NCBI RefSeq assembly: GCF_006385135.1 | Contig: NZ_CP041025.1 | Coordinates: forward strand, 62,001 to 126,000 | Origin: Paremcibacter congregatus | GTDB lineage: Bacteria > Pseudomonadota > Alphaproteobacteria > Sphingomonadales > Emcibacteraceae | Direction of reading: 5' to 3' | Length of the DNA stretch: 64,000 bases | Shown here: positions 26,625 to 33,638 of the stretch, in pieces | How positions within the stretch are numbered: position 1 is the first letter of the stretch | Layout: each line of letters opens with the position of its first letter | Translations under genes and position numbers: made by a program | The notes under the pieces: generated by a model | Database searches by the model: none | Seen by the model: only the letters and a program-made list of their open reading frames with translations | What the model was told of the DNA's origin: nothing

Positions 26625-27314
26625 TCAGAGGGCCTCAATTTTATACCCGGCGCCGCGCACGGTATGCAGCAGGGCGGGCAGGCCCCGGCTGTCTATTTTC
26701 TTACGCAGATTACTCATATGCACATCAATGACATTGGTGCGCGTATCGAAATGATAACCCCAGACATTTTCCAGCAGCATGGTGCGGGTCATCACCCGAC
26801 CGGGATGGCGCATCAATTGTTCAAGAAGATTGAATTCTTTACCCTGCAGCGGAATTTCCGCGTCGTTGCGGTAAACCTTGTGGCGCAAAAGATCCACGCG
26901 CAGATCGGCAAGAACCAGTTCGGTGACCTCCGCCTCCCGGCCGGGCGGTCGCCGGCTCAGGGCGTCAAGGCGGGCGAGAAGTTCGCTAAAAGCGAAAGGC
27001 TTGGTGAGATAATCATCGCCACCGGCTTTCAGGCCGCGCACCCGTTCATCGACCTGCCCAAGAGCGCTGAGGAACAGAACCGGCGTCGGGTCGCCGCTGG
27101 CGCGCAGGGCCTTGACGATGCTCAGGCCATCCAGTTCGGGCAGCATGCGGTCAATGATGAGCACGTCAAAATCGCTGGAGATCGCCTGAGCAAGGCCGTC
27201 GCGGCCATTGTGCATGGTGCAGACCTGATGACCGACTTCTTCCAGACCTTTCTGGATAAAGTCGGCCACTTCACGTTCGTCTTCTATCAGGAGCAGATGC
27301 AAGGTTACTGGCAC
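26625..27314 (-). CDS. OmpR-family response regulator
   Basis: A 229-residue response regulator, partner of the following kinase: receiver with Asp55 in LIIDRMLPELDG and KPFAF, then a winged-helix domain ending GAGYKIEAL. The start is uncertain: the GTG at 27314 lies in the end of the PepSY gene and the only Shine-Dalgarno-like GAGGAG sits next to it, while a TTG at 27302 (LHLLLIEDE) would have it 11 bases away. Either way the gene is translationally coupled to the PepSY gene, and only three bases separate it from the kinase. Confidence 0.92.
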   Translation of the reverse strand: MPVTLHLLLIEDEREVADFIQKGLEEVGHQVCTMHNGRDGLAQAISSDFDVLIIDRMLPELDGLSIVKALRASGDPTPVLFLSALGQVDERVRGLKAGGDDYLTKPFAFSELLARLDALSRRPPGREAEVTELVLADLRVDLLRHKVYRNDAEIPLQGKEFNLLEQLMRHPGRVMTRTMLLENVWGYHFDTRTNVIDVHMSNLRKKIDSRGLPALLHTVRGAGYKIEAL

Positions 27315-28165
27315 TCCTCTAGGGGGCTGAATTCCCGGATGATTTCGAATTCACCGCGTCGACCTTCATGCTGCATTTCAATGGCATATTCGATTTCGCG
27401 ATCGACGTCGCTGAAGTCGAAGGCAAAGTCATCACCATCATGACCGCTTGTTCTGCTGAGCCAGCGTTGCATATGTGGTCCTTTCAATCGTTCCGGATGA
27501 ACGGGGGGTACCGGTGGAATAGGCATGTCCTCCATATCAAAACCCATCATGCCATGGTGATTGCGGATGGCAAGAATTTTTCCGGTGCTGCCGCTGATCA
27601 AAATGTTTTTAAGATCGTCTTTTTCGCTTTCAATCACAATACTATAGGCCATATTACCGGGTTCATCGTGCAGGTTGGCGCTGATGATCCGGCCTTTAAC
27701 TTTCTGTTGCGCCTGTTTCATGGCCTCTTTCAGGTCCATTTTCAGCTTGTCGTTACCCTGACCGCGCAAGGCGTCATAAATGCGGCTGTCTTTTTTAATT
27801 CGGGGGAGGATCACCTTGCCGGTATCGGCGGCGACCTGAAGATATCTGACGCCTTCCTCGGTGGCGACCCGCACCTGATAGCGTGGCACGCCATGGGTCA
27901 GCAGGCGCACGTCAAAGGCTTTGCCCTGGGCGTGCTTTTCCGCCGCCGCCATGGCCGCCTCAAGGGAGACGATATTTGTAAAATCTATTCTGTCGCTGTG
28001 GTTTTGATAAATGGTGATGGTTCGACAGTTTCCATCTCCCTCTTTGATGATGCGTTCAATTTTCTTGTCGGATTTTTTTGTTTCTTCCCGGGCCTCTGTA
28101 ATCAGGGCGGTGGTGGAAAAAAGCAGGACTACACTGAGCCCTGTCGCAAGTTTCGGAAGTATCAC
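27305..28165 (-). CDS. Exported PepSY-domain protein
   Basis: A 286-residue secreted protein with a signal peptide (GLSVVLLFSTTALITEA) and two PepSY-like modules (VSLEAAMAAAEKHAQGKAFD through VRYLQVAADTGKVI, and MDLKEAMKQAQQKVKGRIIS through IYNVLI-type KNILISGSTGKILA). PepSY domains inhibit or chaperone peptidases and sensor partners. The C-terminus is rich in His, Pro and Asp/Glu. I choose the GTG at 28165, which has GAGGAG six bases upstream; the ATG at 28189 has none. First gene of the operon with regulator and kinase, so it may modulate the kinase. Confidence 0.82.
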   Translation of the reverse strand: MILPKLATGLSVVLLFSTTALITEAREETKKSDKKIERIIKEGDGNCRTITIYQNHSDRIDFTNIVSLEAAMAAAEKHAQGKAFDVRLLTHGVPRYQVRVATEEGVRYLQVAADTGKVILPRIKKDSRIYDALRGQGNDKLKMDLKEAMKQAQQKVKGRIISANLHDEPGNMAYSIVIESEKDDLKNILISGSTGKILAIRNHHGMMGFDMEDMPIPPVPPVHPERLKGPHMQRWLSRTSGHDGDDFAFDFSDVDREIEYAIEMQHEGRRGEFEIIREFSPLEECQ

Positions 28166-28329
28166 GGTTTTCTCCTCATGTATGTTCAAGAGGCTTTACC
28201 ATAGAAGGGGCATGTGAAAGGAACCTTTGGCCCGGATTAAAAAAAGTTAATGTTGGTCGGGAGGCGCGTTAAGTCGTTGTGGTTCGACGTTTTATGTCCT
28301 CATTCATGTTGCCTTTAATTCCGGGAACG

Positions 28330-29385
28330 TTACAGCAGTTCATGCTTTTTCAGTTGATGGCGCAGCTGGTGATAGGTGAGATTGAGGAATTTGGCGGTGT
28401 CGCGCTGGTTATGCCTGTTGCTCTCGAGCGCATCGACCAGAAGTTTGCGCTCCAGCGTTGCGATGGTTTCGGTGTAATCCAGCGGTTTGCCATCAAACAG
28501 GATATTTTCCGTCCGGGTCGGGGGCTCTATCGCCTTCGGGCCATCCGGGGCAGAGGATGGCGGGTTCGCGGCGGCGGGCGTTGCCGGCGCGCCGGGGCGG
28601 AAAGGGGATTTGAAGGGGTCGATTTCCAGCACATTGATCGGCGAAAATTCATCTTCGGCGTGATAGACCGCGCGTTCAATGACATTCTTCAGTTCACGGA
28701 TATTGCCTGGCCAGTCATGTTGCATCAGGGCGTCGGTCATTTCGTCGGAAAAGCCAGGGAAGCTCATCCATTCCAGTTCCTGGGCCACCCGCTGGCCGAA
28801 TTGAAAGGCGAGCAGCAAAATATCCTCGCGGCGATGGCGCAGGGGCGGCAGCGTGATCACGTCAAGCGCCAGCCGGTCGAGCAGGTCATGGCGAAATTCA
28901 CCGCGGTCGGCGGCGGCGGGCAGATCAATATTGGTGGCCCCGATCAGCCGCACATCGGTTTCCAACGTCCTGTTGCTGCCGATGCGCTGAAAGGTGCCAT
29001 ATTCGGTGACCCGCAGCAGTTTTTCCTGGGCCGATTGCGAGGTGGTGGCGATTTCGTCCAGAAACAGGGTGCCCTGATGGGCTTCTTCGAAACGACCAAT
29101 CCGTTTGGCATTGGCGCCGGTGAAGGCCCCGGCCTCATGGCCGAACAGTTCCGATTCCAGCAAATTGTCGGGCAGGGCCGCGCAATTGACCTGGACAAAT
29201 CCTTTTTCCCAGCGCGGCGAGAGAAAATGCAGCCGGGCCGCGATCAGTTCCTTGCCGGTGCCGCGTTCGCCGATCACCAGCACCGGCCGGTCATGCTTGG
29301 CGGCGCGGCTGCATTGGTCCATGATTTCAAGAAAATGCGGACTTTCACCAATGATGGTTTGATCCTGAGGGGCATTTAGGCGCAT
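28330..29385 (-). CDS. pspF: Sigma-54 activator PspF
   Basis: A bacterial enhancer-binding protein of 351 residues without a receiver domain, as PspF. The AAA+ domain has Walker A GERGTGKELIA, the sigma-54 contact loop GAFTGA near residue 88 and Walker B TLFLDEI; a Fis-type helix-turn-helix ends the protein (QRDTAKFLNLTYHQLRHQL). An inter-domain linker of about 60 residues is Pro/Ala rich. It is divergent from pspA, whose promoter is sigma-54 type. In the known system PspA holds PspF inactive until the inner membrane is stressed. Confidence 0.93.
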   Translation of the reverse strand: MRLNAPQDQTIIGESPHFLEIMDQCSRAAKHDRPVLVIGERGTGKELIAARLHFLSPRWEKGFVQVNCAALPDNLLESELFGHEAGAFTGANAKRIGRFEEAHQGTLFLDEIATTSQSAQEKLLRVTEYGTFQRIGSNRTLETDVRLIGATNIDLPAAADRGEFRHDLLDRLALDVITLPPLRHRREDILLLAFQFGQRVAQELEWMSFPGFSDEMTDALMQHDWPGNIRELKNVIERAVYHAEDEFSPINVLEIDPFKSPFRPGAPATPAAANPPSSAPDGPKAIEPPTRTENILFDGKPLDYTETIATLERKLLVDALESNRHNQRDTAKFLNLTYHQLRHQLKKHELL

Positions 29386-29417
29386 TTTGTCACTCTTTTA
29401 AAAATATTGTTAAAAAA

Positions 29418-29461
29418 TAGTGTAAAGTTCAAAATAACATTAGGCAAGAAAAATGAACTTT
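29418..29461. promoter_or_regulatory. Candidate PspF enhancer sites upstream of pspA
   Basis: TAGTGTAA at 29418-29425 resembles the Enterobacterial PspF site as I recall it. An 8-base inverted pair, AAAGTTCA (29424-29431) and TGAACTTT (29454-29461), lies about 75-115 bases upstream of the predicted pspA start, suited to two opposed activator sites. Comparative support is needed from the sequence alone. Confidence 0.45.
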
Positions 29462-29509
29462 TCCTGAATAGTCAAATGAAATCAATATCTTGATGATTCT
29501 TTTAAAAAC

Positions 29510-29525
29510 TGGCACGGGTTGTGCA
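29510..29525 (+). promoter_or_regulatory. Sigma-54 promoter of the psp operon
   Basis: TGGCACGGGTTGTGCA has a perfect -24 element and TGCA at -12 with canonical spacing. The predicted start near 29536 leaves a leader of about 44 bases before pspA. Confidence 0.85.
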
Positions 29526-29579
29526 ATGTAGGTAAGCGAGTACCACGAGAGGGGTGCGGGATTAAAACGGAGAAAGATT

Positions 29580-30275
29580 ATGGGCATTTTTACACGCCTC
29601 ACTGACATTGTTAATTCAAACATCAACCACATCCTGGACAAGGCGGAAGATCCCGCCAAAATGATCCGGATGATGGTACAGGAAATGGAAGACACCCTCG
29701 TTGAGGTCCGCTCCTCCGCCGCCCGTGTTATTGCGGACCGGAAAGAGCTGGAACGCAACATGGTGCGGTTGCAGGAAGCCCAGGACGATTGGTACGCCAA
29801 GGCGGAACTGGCGCTTAATAAAAACCGGGAAGATCTGGCCAATGCGGCTTTGATCGAACGATCCAAACTGGCGGAACTGGCCGCCGGTCTCGAAGACGAG
29901 CGAGGACCTCTGGAAGAAGCTCTGACCAAATATGAGAGCGACATCATCAGTCTGGAAGCCAAGATCAAGGAAGCCAAGCAGAAGCAGCGGTCCCTGGTCG
30001 AACGTCAACAGAGTGCGACAAGTCAGCTTAAAGTACGGCAGAAACTGTATGATAACCGGATTGGCGACGTCATGGTCCGCTTTACACAGATGGAAAAACG
30101 TGTTGATGATACGGAAAGTCGGGTCGAAGCCTCTGAACTGGGTCGGGAAAAATCCCTGAGTGATGAGTTCGCCGATCTCGAAGGCCAACAGAAGGTTGCC
30201 GATGATCTGGCGGCGCTGAAAGCGAAAATGGCAAAAGCCAAATCCTCTGACAGCAAACCGGCTGCGAAGAAGTAA
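29580..30275 (+). CDS. pspA: Phage shock protein A
   Basis: PspA is the peripheral inner-membrane effector and negative regulator of the phage shock response, related to ESCRT-III proteins. The 231 residues are almost wholly helical: an amphipathic N-terminal helix (MGIFTRLTDIVNSNINHIL), a conserved AEDPAKMIRMMVQEMEDTL at residues 21-39, long coiled coils and a Lys-rich end. A good context is given by the sigma-54 promoter and divergent pspF. First gene of a five- to six-gene operon. Confidence 0.95.
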   Translation: MGIFTRLTDIVNSNINHILDKAEDPAKMIRMMVQEMEDTLVEVRSSAARVIADRKELERNMVRLQEAQDDWYAKAELALNKNREDLANAALIERSKLAELAAGLEDERGPLEEALTKYESDIISLEAKIKEAKQKQRSLVERQQSATSQLKVRQKLYDNRIGDVMVRFTQMEKRVDDTESRVEASELGREKSLSDEFADLEGQQKVADDLAALKAKMAKAKSSDSKPAAKK

Positions 30276-30289
30276 AACAATAAACGGGG

Positions 30290-30303
30290 GCCGCTTTGGC
30301 GGC
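30290..30303 (+). other. Hairpin between pspA and pspB
   Basis: A 5-bp GC stem (30290-30294 with 30299-30303) with a 4-base loop and no T run. It may protect the 3' end of the pspA message and let pspA be produced in excess of the later genes; this is inference. Confidence 0.35.
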
Positions 30304-30358
30304 TCACCACAAAAAGACCCTACGGGGGATTTAGCCGATTTAAGAAAGGTTTGAGGAC

Positions 30359-30574
30359 ATGGAAACTCTCGGTATTTTATTTATGGTCATTGTTGCACCG
30401 CTGTTGATTATTTTTCATTATACAACCAAGTGGAAGCAGTCGAAGACCCTGACATCAGAGGATGAGAAAATCCTCACCGAACTCTGGGACAGCGCGGAAC
30501 GTATTGAAGGCCGTATCCAGAATATCGAGCGTATCCTGGATACGGAGTCTCCAGACTGGAGGGACGAGAAATGA
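30359..30574 (+). CDS. pspB: Phage shock protein B
   Basis: A 71-residue bitopic inner-membrane protein with an N-terminal helix (LGILFMVIVAPLLIIFHY) and the cytoplasmic family motif AERIEGRIQNIERILDTE followed by PDWR. PspB acts with PspC as the sensor that pulls PspA from PspF during membrane stress. Its stop overlaps pspC by ATGA. Confidence 0.92.
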   Translation: METLGILFMVIVAPLLIIFHYTTKWKQSKTLTSEDEKILTELWDSAERIEGRIQNIERILDTESPDWRDEK

Positions 30575-30978
30575 ACGCCCATCCTCACAATGAACCGCCC
30601 CGTTATAACAAGATTTATCTGGATAAAAAGAATGGCAAAGTCTGTGGCGTTTGCGCCGGGATTGCCGATTATACCGGGATCGACGCCACCATTATCCGGA
30701 TTGTCACCATCCTGGGTCTGATCTCCCCCGCCAGCGGCGTTGTCGTGATCGCCTACTGCCTGATGTGCTGGTTGGTTGATCCAAAACCGAAAGATCTTTT
30801 TGAAAGCCAGAAGGAAGATGAATTCTGGAAAGGGGTCCGGACCCAGCCGAAAAATACCATCCGGGACGTCCGGCATAAATTCCGGGAAATAGAGCGCCGC
30901 CTGCGCGCCGCCGAGGCCCGGGTCACGTCCAAGGAATACCGTCTTCATAAAGAATTTGAAGACCTGGAAAAGAAGTAA
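30571..30978 (+). CDS. pspC: Phage shock protein C
   Basis: A 135-residue inner-membrane protein with a PspC domain (residues 10-70: KVCGVCAGIADYTGIDATIIRI and a helix GVVVIAYCLMCWLV) and a charged coiled-coil C-terminus (RDVRHKFREIERRLRAAEARV) suited to contacting PspB or PspA. Overlaps pspB by four bases, so the pair is coupled. Confidence 0.92.
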   Translation: MNAHPHNEPPRYNKIYLDKKNGKVCGVCAGIADYTGIDATIIRIVTILGLISPASGVVVIAYCLMCWLVDPKPKDLFESQKEDEFWKGVRTQPKNTIRDVRHKFREIERRLRAAEARVTSKEYRLHKEFEDLEKK

Positions 30979-31038
30979 CGCGGAAATCGATCGGGATATC
31001 CGCCCCAAGATCAAGACAAGACGAGAAGGAATCATAAT

Positions 31039-31275
31039 ATGCGAGACTATCGGAAATCTGAAACACACCGGGACCGTAAATTTTACAAGAACAGCCGTCA
31101 GGGCAAGATCTGCGGGATCTTCTCCGGCCTGGGGGACTATCTCGGGATTAACCCTCTGATCCTGCGTATTCTGGGCATCATAGCGGTACTTGCCACGGGA
31201 CCGATTGTTATTCTGGGTTATCTGCTGGTCAGCGTGCTGCTTGATGATAACCCCAACGGCCTTTACGGCGCTTGA
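31039..31275 (+). CDS. Small second PspC-domain protein
   Basis: A 78-residue protein that is essentially a bare PspC domain: KICGIFSGLGDYLGINPLILRI and a membrane helix (GIIAVLATGPIVILGYLLVSVLL). It lacks the coiled-coil tail of pspC encoded 60 bases upstream. It has AGGA upstream and lies in the same operon. Probably a paralogue that tunes PspB/PspC sensing. Confidence 0.85.
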   Translation: MRDYRKSETHRDRKFYKNSRQGKICGIFSGLGDYLGINPLILRILGIIAVLATGPIVILGYLLVSVLLDDNPNGLYGA

Positions 31276-31314
31276 TTGACGATATAATAAGAAAATGATT
31301 TAGAGGACAGAAGA

Positions 31315-31587
31315 ATGAATCCCTTTGAAATGGTGGTGCTGATTGTAATGGTGGTGATGGTTGCGGGGGTGCTGAAAAGCTTTATCGAACGCAAGAAACC
31401 AGGGGGGCAGTCCGGGGATATGATGGACAAATTCATGGATGATATGGGGCTTGGGGATTACGCGACGAAATCAAGCCTTGCGCCCTATCTCGAAAAGATT
31501 GATGCCATGGAAGAACGCATTCGGGTGCTGGAACGCATTGCAACGGACAAAAAACGTAATCTCGCAGATGAGATTAACCGACTTTAG
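31315..31587 (+). CDS. Small PspB-like membrane protein
   Basis: A 90-residue bitopic protein with an N-terminal helix (MVVLIVMVVMVAGVLKSFI), a Gly/Met/Asp-rich middle and a C-terminal coiled coil ending MEERIRVLERIATDK. The last part resembles the RI-x-x-LE-x-I core of PspB, so with the bare PspC upstream it may form a second sensor pair. This relationship is my inference; sequence similarity is short. Spaced 39 bases after the second PspC gene with AGAGGA before the ATG. Confidence 0.75.
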   Translation: MNPFEMVVLIVMVVMVAGVLKSFIERKKPGGQSGDMMDKFMDDMGLGDYATKSSLAPYLEKIDAMEERIRVLERIATDKKRNLADEINRL

Positions 31588-31599
31588 GGCGGTCATAGG

Positions 31600-32166
31600 A
31601 TGACAGAGGACAGAACAGTGGCACATCTGGATACAAAGATTATCGTTATCCCGGCGGATGACAATCCGGCCCGGGGAACCCTGAAAATAGGAGATCGCAC
31701 GTTTCCCTGCGCCCTGGGAAAACAAGGGATCACCCGCATTAAGCAGGAAGGGGATATGAAAACACCGGAGGGAGAATTTCCCCTGCGCTCGGTTTTTTAC
31801 CGATATGATAAGTTGTCTAAGCCTATTTATAGCAGGATGCCGATGCTGGCCCTGATGGAGGAAGACGGCTGGTGCGACGATCCCGAGGATGAGGCCTATA
31901 ACACCCAGGTGATGTTGCCCTATCATGCCAGCGCCGAACGCTTGTGGCGGGAAGATGATGTCTATGACGTGATTGTGGTTCTTGGCCATAATGATGATCC
32001 GGTGGAGCAGGGCAAAGGCAGCGCCATCTTTCTGCATGTGGCCCGAGAAGACGAAGGGGGCACCTTGAAGGGGACCGAGGGCTGTATCGCCGTAGCAAAA
32101 GAGGACCTTCTGGAAATTTTGCCCATATTATCGCCTGAGACAACTTTAAAAGTGGTGACGCATTAA
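31600..32166 (+). CDS. L,D-transpeptidase (YkuD) family protein
   Basis: A 188-residue protein with the YkuD catalytic motif: His in GHNDD, then GSAIFLHVAR and GTEGCIAV with the nucleophile Cys near residue 162. The family cross-links peptidoglycan or attaches lipoproteins to it. No signal peptide is seen, so export is unclear. The ATG at 31600 has a weak ribosome-binding site; a GTG at 31618 with AGAGGA is an alternative. It is the last gene after the psp operon, 12 bases behind it, and may share envelope-stress expression. Confidence 0.82.
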   Translation: MTEDRTVAHLDTKIIVIPADDNPARGTLKIGDRTFPCALGKQGITRIKQEGDMKTPEGEFPLRSVFYRYDKLSKPIYSRMPMLALMEEDGWCDDPEDEAYNTQVMLPYHASAERLWREDDVYDVIVVLGHNDDPVEQGKGSAIFLHVAREDEGGTLKGTEGCIAVAKEDLLEILPILSPETTLKVVTH

Positions 32167-32225
32167 GAATTTCGACCATCATGCAAGTTGCGTTTAACAG
32201 CCAACCTGTCTGATATCTTCCAACT

Positions 32226-32263
32226 CCCGGCCCTTCCCAAGGAAGGCGCCGGGTATTTTTTTT
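32226..32263 (+). terminator. Terminator of the psp/YkuD operon
   Basis: A long stem (32226-32237 with 32241-32253, one bulge) is followed by a T-rich run to 32263. It separates the operon from the convergent yggS gene. Confidence 0.9.
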
Positions 32264-32280
32264 ACGAAAGAGGCTGTTCG

Positions 32281-32946
32281 TTATCCCAGTGGCGGGCGGT
32301 CACCGAACAGGGCGGTGCCGACCCGGACAGACGTGGCGCCGCAACGAATGGCGGTTTCAAAATCGCCGCTCATGCCCATCGACAGTTTGTTCAGCCCGTT
32401 ACGGTCGGCTATCTCTTTCAATAAAGTAAAATAGGGCGTCGGGTCTTGTCCGGCCGGCGGAATGCACATCAGACCTTCAAGAGGCAGTTTGAGCTCATCC
32501 CGGCACAGGCGGATAAAATCATCGGCTTTTTGCGGCAGGATGCCGGCCTTCTGTTCTTCCTGGCCCACATTGACCTGAATATAACAGCGCGGGTGACGTC
32601 CTTCCTCGGCACTGATGCGGGCGATGGCGCGGGCGAGTTTCGGACGGTCGACGGTCTCTATGACCTCGAAAATCTGGATCGCCTGACGCACCTTGTTGCT
32701 TTGCAGGGGGCCGATCAGATGCAGGTCGATATCGGGATAGCTTTCACGCAATATTGGCCATTTTTGGGCCGCTTCCTGGACTTTATTCTCGCCGAAGGTC
32801 CGGTGTCCGGCGGCCAATACTGGCGTAATGACGTCATTTGGTTTGGTTTTGGAGACGGCAACCAGGGTAATGTCCGTCGCGGGTCGCCCGGCTTCTGCGG
32901 CGGCGCGGCGGATATTGTTTTCTACGGCTTCAAGTTTGCTGGTCAA
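32281..32946 (-). CDS. yggS: PLP homeostasis protein, YggS/PROSC family
   Basis: A 221-residue PLP-binding barrel protein that buffers pyridoxal phosphate in the cytoplasm. The PLP lysine is Lys33 in VAVSKTKP; FGENKVQEA and the phosphate-site SMGMSGDFETAI are conserved. It starts at TTG (32946) with AGGA upstream and is divergent from the TenI-like gene. Confidence 0.92.
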   Translation of the reverse strand: MTSKLEAVENNIRRAAAEAGRPATDITLVAVSKTKPNDVITPVLAAGHRTFGENKVQEAAQKWPILRESYPDIDLHLIGPLQSNKVRQAIQIFEVIETVDRPKLARAIARISAEEGRHPRCYIQVNVGQEEQKAGILPQKADDFIRLCRDELKLPLEGLMCIPPAGQDPTPYFTLLKEIADRNGLNKLSMGMSGDFETAIRCGATSVRVGTALFGDRPPLG

Positions 32947-32974
32947 GGTCTGTGTCCTGGTTTATGCTGCGGTT

Positions 32975-33607
32975 ATGCAAGATCAAGACGCGACATTATC
33001 AGACATTGCCCGGCGCCTCAATCAGGATTATGGCGGGCCGCAGGACATGCCGGTGGCTTTCTTCATCACCGATGCAACCGCAGTGCCGGACCCCGCGGCG
33101 GTGATCGCCGCCCTGCCCCGGGATGCGGCGGTGATCTTTCGCGATTATGATCATCCGCATCGGGCGGACCTGGGATATCATCTGAGACAACTTTGCCGCG
33201 ACAAAGGGGTGCGGTTTCTGGTGGCGGGTGACCGGGATCTGGCGGAGACACTGATGGCGGACGGTGTGCATTTGCCGGAGGTCGCGATGGCGCGGGCGGG
33301 TGATCTGCGTCGGCAATGTCCTGATTATCTGATTACTGCAGCCTGTCACGATTCTGCGGCGGCCGCACGGGCGGGCGGATTGCCGATAGATGCGCTGCTG
33401 GCGGCCCCGACCTTCCCCACGCAGAGCCACCCGGAAACTTTCAAGGCGCCTCAGACGACTTTAGGAGTGGCGGGGCTGAAACCGCTGGTGGCGGCCTCGT
33501 CTTTGCCGGTTTATGCCCTGGGGGGGATTACAAAAAAGAATGCCCGCCAGCTCCGTGGCACGGGAGTGGCGGGCATAGCAGCGATTCGGGGTTTTGGTGT
33601 GGCTTAA
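32975..33607 (+). CDS. TenI/ThiE-like thiamine phosphate synthase family protein
   Basis: A 210-residue protein of the ThiE/TenI TIM-barrel family. RFLVAGDRDLAETLMADGVHLPE and the C-terminal SLPVYALGGITKKNARQL are recognisable. The ThiE hallmarks are altered: the usual QLREK is IFRDYD, the ND pair is GD, and the GxSxH substrate region is TAACHD. It may be a TenI-type or unrelated phosphate-binding paralogue and not a true thiamine phosphate synthase. I start at the ATG at 32975. Its 3' end contains a minus-strand terminator for cysNC. Confidence 0.7.
   Translation: MQDQDATLSDIARRLNQDYGGPQDMPVAFFITDATAVPDPAAVIAALPRDAAVIFRDYDHPHRADLGYHLRQLCRDKGVRFLVAGDRDLAETLMADGVHLPEVAMARAGDLRRQCPDYLITAACHDSAAAARAGGLPIDALLAAPTFPTQSHPETFKAPQTTLGVAGLKPLVAASSLPVYALGGITKKNARQLRGTGVAGIAAIRGFGVA
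33532..33575 (-). terminator. Terminator of cysDNC, inside the TenI-like gene
   Basis: On the minus strand a 13-bp stem with one bulge (33575-33563 with 33554-33541) is followed by a T-rich run ending at 33532. It lies within the coding sequence of the convergent TenI-like gene, about 65 bases past the cysNC stop. Confidence 0.75.
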
Positions 33608-33638
33608 CCCTCGTTCAGCCTTGGAGGTTCTCTGAACT

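Noticed and set aside
26160-27443. A 427-codon open frame on the plus strand across the kinase and regulator genes
   Set aside because: Antisense shadow crossing two real genes and their junction.
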